From Acidobacteriaceae bacterium (lineage in GTDB: Bacteria > Acidobacteriota > Terriglobia > Terriglobales > Acidobacteriaceae), in contig PLUJ01000298.1 of the NCBI GenBank assembly GCA_003165455.1, forward strand, positions 7,625 through 13,050: 5,426 bases of DNA, given 5' to 3'. The notes under the pieces were generated by a model. The model saw only the letters and a list, made by a program, of their open reading frames with translations, did not search any database and was not told where the DNA came from. Shown here one piece after another: positions 1 through 4,769 of the stretch (its first letter is position 1; every line of letters begins with the position of its first letter). Made by a program: the position numbers and the translations under genes.

Positions 1-1
1 C

Positions 2-106
2 GAACCGGTGGACGAACCGCTGCAGTTGCTCGAGCAGGAAGTGCGCTCTGCGGGGATTGAAGATAAGGTTGTGGTACTGGAAGAAGGCGTTACCAGGTTT
101 TTCTGA
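2..106 (+). CDS. C-terminal end of a probable MBL-fold (NAPE-PLD/UlaG-like) metal-dependent hydrolase, partial
   Basis: The frame beginning at base 2 is open from the left edge to a TGA at 104-106 and gives 34 residues, starting EPVDEPLQLLEQEV and ending VVVLEEGVTRFF. The EPVDEP stretch, followed by a helix and then a short strand reading VVVLEEG, resembles the last segment of metallo-beta-lactamase-fold hydrolases of the NAPE-PLD/UlaG type. In those proteins a ...DEP..L motif follows the last metal-binding histidine, and the chain ends in a strand with 'LxxGE'. The metal-binding HxHxDH motif would lie outside the window, so the family call rests on a short tail only. Another alpha/beta hydrolytic enzyme is possible. 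That this is a coding 3' end is fairly safe from the residue composition and the 142-bp gap before the next gene. Confidence 0.55.
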   Translation, partial: EPVDEPLQLLEQEVRSAGIEDKVVVLEEGVTRFF

Positions 107-185
107 GACTACGTGGAGCCGATTTCTGGAATGAGCTCACGTCCGGCCATGTTTGGTTTGAAAAATCTTGGTTGTAACCTTACCG

Positions 186-216
186 TTGACAGATTCCCCC
201 CCCAGTTTGGTGTAAT
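186..216 (+). promoter_or_regulatory. Sigma70-like promoter of the VOC gene with a C8 tract in its spacer
   Basis: TTGACA at 186-191 is a perfect -35 match, and TGTAAT at 211-216 matches the -10 consensus at five of six positions. The spacer is 19 bp, longer than the ideal 17, and contains eight consecutive C at 196-203. Transcription would start near 223, leaving a leader of about 25 nt that holds the ribosome binding site. That geometry supports the call. No regulator site was recognised. Confidence 0.45.
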
Positions 217-234
217 CTTTCTTGAGATTTCTTT

Positions 235-241
235 AGGAGGG
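235..241 (+). promoter_or_regulatory. Strong Shine-Dalgarno site of the VOC gene
   Basis: AGGAGGG lies 7 nt before the ATG at 249, an almost ideal anti-16S match and spacing. It fixes the start of the VOC gene at 249 and argues against an overlapping reading frame that begins at 113. Confidence 0.85.
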
Positions 242-248
242 TACCGAT

Positions 249-728
249 ATGACCGTCAAAGCAATTCCCGAGGGTTATCACACATTAACGCCGTACATGA
301 TTTGCCGCGACGCGGCGCGCGCCGTCGAATTCTATAAGCGGGCGTTTGGAGCGGTGGCGAAAGGCGATGTAATGAAAGGACCGGATGGCAAGGTAATGCA
401 CGCCGAACTACGCATTGGAGATTCTCTGTTCATGGTTGCCGATGAAAGCCCGCAGTATGGATCGATGTCGCCTCAGTCCATCGGAGGTTCAGGCATGGGC
501 CTGCATATCTACGTCGAAGACGTGGATTCCGCATTTGACCGTGCCATTGGCGCGGGAGCCGTAGTGGAAATGCCAGTCGCCGATATGTTCTGGGGTGATC
601 GCTATGGCAAGCTGGTAGACCCGTTCGGGCACAAGTGGTCGATAGCGACGCATAAGCGGGATATGTCAGTAAAAGAGATGGATGAAGCACAGGAAGAATT
701 TATGAAGCAGATGCCGAAGACTGCATGA
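249..728 (+). CDS. VOC superfamily protein, PhnB-like (glyoxalase/bleomycin-resistance fold)
   Basis: This is a 159-residue protein with two beta-alpha-beta-beta-beta halves: roughly residues 13-65 (LTPYMICRDAARAVEFYKRAFG, then HAELRIGDSLFMVADE) and 84-135 (GLHIYVEDVDSAFDRAI, then the WGDRYGKLVDPFGHKWSIATH signature at about 115-135). The WGDRYG...DPFGHxW block is typical of the PhnB-like branch of the vicinal oxygen chelate superfamily. Members are small cytosolic dimers, often of unknown substrate. H51, E53, H86 and H128 are possible metal or fold residues, but the substrate cannot be read from the sequence. The charged C-terminal tail from about 138 (VKEMDEAQEEFMKQ) is also common in this branch. 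The start is fixed by the AGGAGGG site. The gene appears monocistronic, with its own promoter and an intrinsic terminator downstream. Its last codons, AAG ACT GCA TGA, belong to the first unit of a tandem repeat. Confidence 0.9.
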   Translation: MTVKAIPEGYHTLTPYMICRDAARAVEFYKRAFGAVAKGDVMKGPDGKVMHAELRIGDSLFMVADESPQYGSMSPQSIGGSGMGLHIYVEDVDSAFDRAIGAGAVVEMPVADMFWGDRYGKLVDPFGHKWSIATHKRDMSVKEMDEAQEEFMKQMPKTA

Positions 729-792
729 AAAACGACTGCATAAACTAAAGACTTCAGGATCAAAGACTTCATGAACAAAGACTGCATGGAAA
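717..792 (+). repeat. Five degenerate 15-bp tandem units spanning the VOC stop codon
   Basis: The units are AAGACTGCATGAAAA (717-731), ACGACTGCATAAACTA (732-747, one base longer), AAGACTTCAGGATCA (748-762), AAGACTTCATGAACA (763-777) and AAGACTGCATGGAAA (778-792), with a CTGC remnant after them. GACT and a central CA occur in every unit. The first unit holds the final codons and TGA stop of the VOC gene, so the array looks like repeated duplication of the gene's 3' end. No hairpin function was seen. Confidence 0.8.
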
Positions 793-834
793 CTGCTTAG
801 TGGGCGAGATCGACTCTTCGCTGGATTTGCCCAA

Positions 835-867
835 GGGCGTGGCTCGTAAGCCGCGCCCCTTTTGTTT
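835..867 (+). terminator. Intrinsic terminator of the VOC transcription unit
   Basis: The left arm GGGCGTGGCT (835-844) pairs with the right arm AGCCGCGCCC (849-858) over 10 bp with a single G-U wobble and a 4-nt CGTA loop. CTTTTGTTT follows at 859-867. This is a strong Rho-independent terminator for plus-strand transcription, 107 nt after the VOC stop. It insulates the VOC gene from the desaturase. Confidence 0.85.
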
Positions 868-889
868 CGATCGGTACTTCCGTAATGCC

Positions 890-917
890 TTGAAGTCCGC
901 TATTACACAAGTATTAC
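890..917 (+). promoter_or_regulatory. Possible promoter of the desaturase
   Basis: TTGAAG (890-895) and TATTAC (912-917) each match the sigma70 consensus at four of six positions, with a 16-bp spacer. The pair lies just after the upstream terminator and 55 bp before the desaturase start. The -10 overlaps the second copy of a TATTACA direct repeat, so control at this point is plausible. The match is moderate only. Confidence 0.3.
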
Positions 918-918
918 A
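901..918 (+). repeat. TATTACA direct repeat, 11-bp period, upstream of the desaturase
   Basis: TATTACA occurs at 901-907 and again at 912-918, separated by CAAG. Two identical 7-mers with a 4-bp gap place both copies on the same helix face, the arrangement bound by OmpR/PhoB-type regulators. Only two copies were found. They overlap the best promoter candidate, so this could be an operator; no regulator can be named. Confidence 0.5.
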
Positions 919-971
919 GTGGCTTTCGCCGACTCTTGATACGGTAGATAAGTGCGGTACCGAACTTAGGA

Positions 972-1904
972 ATGGGGACTCTCTTGGAAATACAACTGGA
1001 AAGCCTGGAAAAACGGCAAGCGGCGAAAGACGAAGTGAATTGGGTGACGGCAATCTTCATGATTGCTTTTCACGTGGGCGCCATCGCGGCACTCTTCTTC
1101 TTTACATGGAAGGCTTTGTTCGTGGCCATGTTTCTGTGGTGGGTTTCCGGGAGCCTGGGTATTGGCATGAGCTATCATCGCCTGCTCACGCACCGCGGCT
1201 ATAAGACCCCGAAGTGGGTGGAATATTTTCTGACGGTCTGCGCCACGTTAGCGCTCGAAGGCGGGCCGATTTTCTGGGTGGCTACGCACCGAATCCACCA
1301 CCAATATTCCGATCAGGATGGCGATCCGCATTCCCCGATCGATGGCAAGTGGTGGGCCCACATGGGATGGATTCTGATGGGAAAATCCATGCACCATGAC
1401 ACGACCACGCTGGCGCGCTACGTGCCCGATCTGGCGAAAGACAAGTTCCATGTATGGATCACGAAATATCACTATGTACCGCAGATTGTACTGGGCGCAA
1501 TTTTGTTCGCGGTTGGCGGACTGCCCTTCCTGTTGTGGGGAACTTTCATGAGGACGGTGGTTGGCCTGCACGCCACGTGGCTGGTGAATTCGGCGACGCA
1601 CTCCTGGGGGACGCGACGCTTTACCACGCGCGATCTTTCCACGAACAGCTGGTGGGTTGCTTTGCTGACGTTCGGCGAGGGCTGGCACAATAATCACCAT
1701 GCGCATCCCACGGCCGCACAGCACGGCTTCACCTGGTATGAGATCGATATGAACTGGTATGGCATATGGGCGCTGAAGCAGCTCGGCTTGGCTTGGGATA
1801 TCAAGCGCGTAAAGCTGGCCGATCTGGAAAGAGGATTAGTGTCTACGCCGAACGGAAAGTTAGTGACCGTGTCTCTGCCTGAGGCGGCAGTGGCGGGGGA
1901 CTAA
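972..1904 (+). CDS. Membrane fatty acid desaturase, Delta9 acyl-CoA/acyl-lipid type
   Basis: This is a 310-residue integral membrane diiron enzyme that introduces a double bond into saturated acyl chains and so adjusts membrane fluidity. All three histidine boxes are present: H69-RLLT-H74, H106-RI-HH110 and H239-NN-HH243 (in GEGWHNNHHAHP). A further conserved NSATHSWG (N206, H210) sits before the third box. Hydrophobic segments lie at about 25-45, 48-66, 84-103, 168-190 and 193-207. The length and the HNNHH form fit the Delta9 DesC/stearoyl-CoA desaturase branch; the acyl carrier cannot be told from sequence. Redox partners (ferredoxin or cytochrome b5 type) are not encoded nearby. ATG at 972 is the first possible start after an in-frame TAG at 945, but AGGA directly abuts it. 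TTG at 984, with GGGGA 5 nt upstream, is a credible alternative that would remove four residues. The stop lies 4 bp from the stop of the convergent minus-strand frame. Confidence 0.93.
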   Translation: MGTLLEIQLESLEKRQAAKDEVNWVTAIFMIAFHVGAIAALFFFTWKALFVAMFLWWVSGSLGIGMSYHRLLTHRGYKTPKWVEYFLTVCATLALEGGPIFWVATHRIHHQYSDQDGDPHSPIDGKWWAHMGWILMGKSMHHDTTTLARYVPDLAKDKFHVWITKYHYVPQIVLGAILFAVGGLPFLLWGTFMRTVVGLHATWLVNSATHSWGTRRFTTRDLSTNSWWVALLTFGEGWHNNHHAHPTAAQHGFTWYEIDMNWYGIWALKQLGLAWDIKRVKLADLERGLVSTPNGKLVTVSLPEAAVAGD

Positions 1905-1908
1905 GTAC

Positions 1909-2162
1909 CTATCTGTTGCCGTTGGACGAGTCCGCTGGGGATTGTGCTGGAATATTTTGGGGCTGCGTAGCACGCGCCGGCGCTGCGGCGCCTGGCGGCA
2001 TATGTATGTTGGCGGTCACTGACGGCATGATGGAGCTCGGCGCGGCGTGAGGCGAGGCAGAAAGCGCCGGAGTACCAGCACCTGAAGGCATTGGGACCTC
2101 GACGGCATGATTAAACTCTCCCCGAGGTCGGAAACTACAATTCCAAGTTTCTCTTCCGTCAT
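1909..2162 (-). pseudogene. Small Pro/Ala-rich protein, unrecognised, apparently frameshifted
   Basis: On the minus strand an ATG at 2162 has a perfect GGAGG site (2172-2168) 5 nt upstream and begins MTEEKLGIVVSDLG. Read on in that frame it becomes arginine-rich and stops at 2016. One extra G in the GGGG run at 2120-2123 would instead lead into a frame that runs GEFNHAVEVP and then a long Pro/Ala/Ser-rich tail (MPSGAGTPALSASPHAAP..., MPPGAAAPARATQPQ) ending in TAG at 1911-1909. The restored product would be about 84 residues: a short ordered head with a disordered tail. It starts 13 nt after the stop of the upstream minus-strand gene, so the two look like an operon. I do not recognise the family. 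If the sequence is right, a 48-residue product ending at 2016 is the alternative. Confidence 0.4.
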
Positions 2163-2167
2163 AAAGG

Positions 2168-2172
2168 CCTCC
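2168..2172 (-). promoter_or_regulatory. Shine-Dalgarno site on the minus strand
   Basis: GGAGG on the minus strand, 5 nt before ATG 2162, is a textbook initiation signal. It sits immediately after the stop codon (2178-2176) of the preceding minus-strand frame. It is the main reason to treat 2162 as a real gene start. Confidence 0.6.
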
Positions 2173-2175
2173 GAC

Positions 2176-2579
2176 CTAGTATACGCTGTAAGTGGCCTTA
2201 AAATAGTCTTGGGCCTCCTGCTGGGCTTGAGAAAAAAGTGATTCTCGCGTTGCCAAGCCTTCAGGGAAGCTGGTTCGCTCGGCATCATGCTGTAACTTCA
2301 TGAGCTTATGCCGTCGGTTCATGATTTGATCGTCCGTGTACAGACCGGAAAAGATGTTCTCCCACTCCAACTGGGCGTCGATGAAAATACCGCCGAGAGT
2401 CAATGTGTGTCCGCTCGCGGCTTTATGTTTCTTGGTAAATGGAAATACACCCTTCAAAGCATCCGCCACTTGAGATGCTGCAATGATTGCCCCCACACGA
2501 ACACGTATTCTTTCCAGAGCGCCCAAGCTGCAATGCTTCCGCTAGACGCGACGGCTCGGAGCGTCCCCACGGCGGTCAC
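2176..2579 (-). pseudogene. Conserved-looking hypothetical protein, frameshifted at a G5 run
   Basis: Two overlapping minus-strand frames read as one protein. Frame one, from GTG 2579 (GGGAGG lies 3 nt upstream; GTG 2570 and GTG 2627 are alternatives), gives SSGSIAAWALWKEYVFVWG. Frame two continues AIIAASQVADALKGVFPFTK, then IDAQLEWENIFSGLYTDDQI, RRHKLMKLQHDAE and finally EAQDYFKATYSVY, stopping at 2178-2176. The switch falls at GGGGG (plus-strand CCCCC, 2490-2494), where a sixth G would join the frames into about 134 residues. Visible parts are a hydrophobic N-terminal stretch (about 14-45, possibly one membrane segment), a WE-containing helix, and a charged helical C-terminus. The pattern (WK.Y..vWg.IIA.SQV...PF.K, then EWE) looks like a conserved hypothetical family, perhaps distantly of the SLATT kind, but I cannot name it. 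If there is no shift, an intact 116-residue frame from TTG 2526 is the alternative. Confidence 0.55.
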
Positions 2580-2789
2580 TCGCCTCCCGAGAGAATCCCT
2601 GTAGTGGCGGATATAGCAAGCGGCCACCTTAAGTTATACCATCTGGGCCCAATATAGCTGTTGTTGTCTATGCGGATTTGTCTCGGGCTCACCCATCGGT
2701 ACAAGTTTACTCTGAGGCATGAGGCGCTCCCGATCCGACTGAGTCGAAATCCAAGGGGCGTGTCTCCACAATGGCCCGAATCGGCACTA

Positions 2790-2815
2790 TTGTTGGGCTT
2801 CATAAGCGGTAAAAT
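2790..2815 (+). promoter_or_regulatory. Weak candidate promoter for the kinase-copper cluster
   Basis: TAAAAT at 2810-2815 resembles a -10 box. The best -35 match, TTGTTG at 2790-2795, has a spacer of only 14 bp. A start near 2822 would leave a leader of about 6 nt before ATG 2828, which agrees with the lack of a clear Shine-Dalgarno site there. The sequence 2605-2827 must hold the promoter for this cluster if there is one; nothing better was found. Confidence 0.25.
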
Positions 2816-2827
2816 CACACTGACGCC

Positions 2828-3736
2828 ATGCGAATCACCAGCCGACGTGGAACGATCGTCTTCTTTTTGTGCCTGGGCATTGGCCTGGTTGCGCTGGCAG
2901 TCGCTCTTGGAACCGGATGGATCATTCTGAATTGGCGGCTGCGGGTGCTGCTGTTTTTCGGCATTGTTTTCTTTGCGTTGATCATTGCGGGCATGATCGT
3001 GAATACAACGTTTCTGCTGCGGGAAATCCGGCGCAGCGAGCAGCACGACAGCTTCATCAACGCCGTTACTCATGAGCTCAAGACTCCAGTGGCATCGATC
3101 CGCCTGCATCTGGAAACCTTGCAGCGCCGGGAGTTGCCGGAAGCGCAGAAGCAGGAGTTTTACCGGGTGATGCTCAGCGATACCGATCGCCTCACGGAGA
3201 CGGTAGAACAGGTGCTGCGCGCCGGCCGCGCTGGCGACAAGAAAGCCGGACGGGAGAAGTCCGCAGTCGACTTCCGCCAGCTGGTGCGCGAGTGCATGGA
3301 CGCGGCCCGAAGCCTCCATCATCTGCCCCTCGAAGCTTTGCGCTACGAGGAGCCGCCGGGCAATGGGGCAGGGCTGCGTGTCCTCGGCAGCGACCAGGAC
3401 CTCCGCACCGCCGTTTTCAATGTTCTCGACAATGCCATCAAGTATTCCGGCGACCACGTGGATGTGCGCGTGCGCCTGAATATGCCTGACGAAAAGCGCA
3501 TCGTGCTCAGCGTGCAGGACCACGGGGTTGGGATTCCACCCGATGATATGAAAAGCATCTTCAAGCGTTTCTATCGTGTCAGCCACCGTTCGCTGGCGCA
3601 TGTGAAGGGAACTGGGCTGGGCTTGTTCATTGTGAAGTCGATTGCAAAAAAGCACGGTGGCAAGGTGTTCGCCGAGAGCGCGGGTGAAGGCCAAGGCACC
3701 ACGATTACCATGGAACTTCCGAGGTCGATCGCTTGA
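2828..3736 (+). CDS. Sensor histidine kinase without evident sensor or HAMP domain
   Basis: This is a 302-residue membrane kinase that autophosphorylates on histidine and passes the phosphate to the regulator encoded next to it. Two transmembrane helices at about 9-34 and 39-63 are joined by a loop of only a few residues (around NWRLR), so there is no extracytoplasmic sensor. About 15 residues lie between the second helix and the HisKA domain, too few for a HAMP domain. The H-box is THELKTP with H82 as phosphoacceptor. The HATPase domain shows the N-box FNVLDNAIKYS (N202), the G1 box DHGVGIP (231-237), an F-box IFKRFYRV (244-251) and the G2 box GTGLGLF (261-267). All catalytic elements are present, so it should be active. 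An in-frame TAA at 2810 leaves ATG 2828 as the start; no good ribosome binding site precedes it. The stop overlaps the regulator start by 4 bp. Confidence 0.93.
   Translation: MRITSRRGTIVFFLCLGIGLVALAVALGTGWIILNWRLRVLLFFGIVFFALIIAGMIVNTTFLLREIRRSEQHDSFINAVTHELKTPVASIRLHLETLQRRELPEAQKQEFYRVMLSDTDRLTETVEQVLRAGRAGDKKAGREKSAVDFRQLVRECMDAARSLHHLPLEALRYEEPPGNGAGLRVLGSDQDLRTAVFNVLDNAIKYSGDHVDVRVRLNMPDEKRIVLSVQDHGVGIPPDDMKSIFKRFYRVSHRSLAHVKGTGLGLFIVKSIAKKHGGKVFAESAGEGQGTTITMELPRSIA
3721..3735 (+). promoter_or_regulatory. Ribosome binding site and TTG start of the response regulator
   Basis: GAGG at 3721-3724 lies 8 nt before TTG 3733-3735. TTGA contains both the regulator's start and the kinase's TGA stop (3734-3736). 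The overlap and the rare TTG start suggest translational coupling. The TTG is needed because the conserved N-terminus (SRVLVVEDE) begins at the very next codon. Confidence 0.75.
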
Positions 3737-4467
3737 GTCGCGTTCTCGTAGTGGAGGATGAAGCTCATCTGGCGCAGGGGCTGCGTTTCAATCTGCAAGC
3801 GGAAGGCTATTCCGCCGAGATTGTGGGAGATGGGGAAGCAGCCACGGATCGCCTGCTGGGCAAGAAAGAAAACTTCGACGTTATCGTGCTCGACATCATG
3901 CTGCCGGGAAAGGATGGTTTCAGCGTAGTTTCAGAGTTGCGTGCGGCACGGAATTACGTGCCGGTGCTGATGCTGACCGCCCGCGGCCGCCCCGAAGATG
4001 TCGTGATGGGCTTTGCCGCCGGCGCCGACGACTATCTGCCCAAGCCCTTTGACCTCTCCGTGCTTCTGGCACGGCTGAACGCGCTCTTGCGGCGTATGAG
4101 CTGGCCCCGCGATGCGGGTAAGAATGCGGATAAGAACGAAGCTGCCCCCGAGGACCTCGCAGAATTTTCCTTTGCCGGCCGCCGCATCGACTTCGACGCG
4201 CTGGAACTGCACACGCCCGAACGCACCATTCGTCTAACTCTGATGGAAGTCGATCTTCTGCGCTACCTCACGCGGCATCGGGGGAGGATCGTCGCCCGCA
4301 AAGAACTGCTGGAGCAGGTTTGGCACGTCCGTGAAGACACAGACACGCGCGCCATCGACAATTTCATCGTGCGGCTGCGCCGTTACCTCGAGGAGGATCC
4401 CGCATCGCCAAAGTATCTGCAGACCGTGCGCGGCGTCGGCTATCGCTTTATGCCGAATCCCGAGTAG
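3733..4467 (+). CDS. OmpR/PhoB-family response regulator
   Basis: This is a 244-residue cytosolic DNA-binding regulator, the phosphorylation partner of the kinase just upstream. The receiver domain (about 3-120) has the acidic pair E8/D9 in VVEDE, phosphoacceptor D54 in VLDIMLPGKDG, switch T82 in LTARG and K104 in PKPF. A charged linker (about 122-142) leads to a winged-helix effector domain (about 143-240) with LTLMEVDLLRYL, RKELLEQVWH, DNFIVRLRRYLEEDP and the terminal YLQTVRGVGYRF, the classic Trans_reg_C pattern. All key residues are intact. OmpR/PhoB proteins usually bind direct repeats with a period near 10-11 bp; none was found in the short gap before the next gene. The position ahead of the HMA and copA genes suggests a role in copper or metal response (CusR/CopR-like), but this rests on context. 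Confidence 0.95.
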   Translation: MSRVLVVEDEAHLAQGLRFNLQAEGYSAEIVGDGEAATDRLLGKKENFDVIVLDIMLPGKDGFSVVSELRAARNYVPVLMLTARGRPEDVVMGFAAGADDYLPKPFDLSVLLARLNALLRRMSWPRDAGKNADKNEAAPEDLAEFSFAGRRIDFDALELHTPERTIRLTLMEVDLLRYLTRHRGRIVARKELLEQVWHVREDTDTRAIDNFIVRLRRYLEEDPASPKYLQTVRGVGYRFMPNPE

Positions 4468-4511
4468 CATGCCTCTGAGTCCACGACGGTGCCGCCGCAT
4501 CTACAAAGTGC

Positions 4512-4516
4512 GGGAG
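4512..4516 (+). promoter_or_regulatory. Ribosome binding site of the HMA chaperone
   Basis: GGGAG lies 5 nt before ATG 4522. It decides the start against an in-frame ATG at 4489, which lacks a good site and would add 11 residues (MPPHLQSAGVI) outside the HMA fold. Confidence 0.75.
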
Positions 4517-4521
4517 TAATT

Positions 4522-4725
4522 ATGCGGGAAGTAACGCTTCGCATCGAAAGCATGCACTGCGGAGCCTGTGTGCGCCGTGTGACCCAGGCGCTCGAGAATA
4601 TCGGCGGGGTCGAAGTTGGCGAGGTGCGCATCGGTGGAGCCCGAGTCCGGGCGCCCGACGATGTCCGCGAAAGCGCGCTGGTAGCCGCGGTGGAACGGGC
4701 CGGATACTCGGCCTTCGTTGAATAA
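4522..4725 (+). CDS. Stand-alone HMA-domain metallochaperone, CopZ-like
   Basis: This is a 67-residue cytosolic protein consisting of a single heavy-metal-associated domain. The fold runs beta (REVTLRIES), the metal loop MHCGAC with C13 and C16, a helix (VRRVTQALENI), two strands (VEVGEVRIG, ARVRAP), a helix (ALVAAVERAG) and the closing YSAFVE. The CxxC pair binds one soft metal ion, in this family usually Cu(I), and passes it to the HMA domains of a P1B ATPase. The ATPase gene follows 42 bp downstream, which supports copper as substrate. It starts 54 bp after the regulator stop with no terminator in between, so it is probably co-transcribed with the two-component genes. Mercury (MerP-like) or zinc binding is less likely given the neighbour. 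Confidence 0.88.
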   Translation: MREVTLRIESMHCGACVRRVTQALENIGGVEVGEVRIGGARVRAPDDVRESALVAAVERAGYSAFVE

Positions 4726-4727
4726 AA

Positions 4728-4769
4728 GTGGAGCAGTAACCGTGAAGCAATAATCGTGGAGCAGCAAAT
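4728..4769 (+). repeat. Three 14-bp tandem units with start and stop codons before copA
   Basis: The units are GTGGAGCAGTAACC (4728-4741), GTGAAGCAATAATC (4742-4755) and GTGGAGCAGCAAAT (4756-4769). Each reads GTG-RAG-CAR; the first two then have TAA, while the third has CAA and continues in frame into the copA ATG at 4768. The GGAG inside the third unit lies 6 nt before that ATG and is its likely ribosome binding site, so the array duplicates an initiation region. Confidence 0.75.

Noticed and set aside
111..142. Imperfect hairpin ACGTG-g-AGC / GCTCACGT after the first stop codon
   Set aside because: Short stem with a bulged G, a 15-nt loop and no following T-run, so it is not supported as a terminator.
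113..337. Plus-strand frame ahead of and overlapping the VOC start
   Set aside because: No ribosome binding site, and it would overlap the VOC gene, whose AGGAGGG site and conserved N-terminus are clear.
717..792. Tandem 15-bp units considered as a CRISPR array or plasmid iterons
   Set aside because: Units are contiguous without spacers, degenerate, and arise from the VOC gene's own 3' end; no replication or Cas gene is nearby.
800..1204. 134-codon plus-strand frame overlapping the terminator and desaturase start
   Set aside because: It runs through a strong intrinsic terminator, and its second half is an out-of-frame reading of the desaturase.
1248..1724. 158-codon minus-strand frame opposite the desaturase
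   Set aside because: The desaturase frame carries all three histidine boxes across this region; the antisense product is Arg/Pro-rich with no motif.
2308..2604. 98-codon plus-strand frame in the desaturase-kinase gap
   Set aside because: No domain or ribosome binding site; the minus strand of the same stretch gives a far more protein-like reading.
2576..3694. Long minus-strand open frame (372 codons) opposite the kinase
   Set aside because: It is antisense to a complete histidine kinase with every catalytic motif; its translation is His/Gln-rich with no recognisable domain, typical of a shadow frame in GC-rich DNA.
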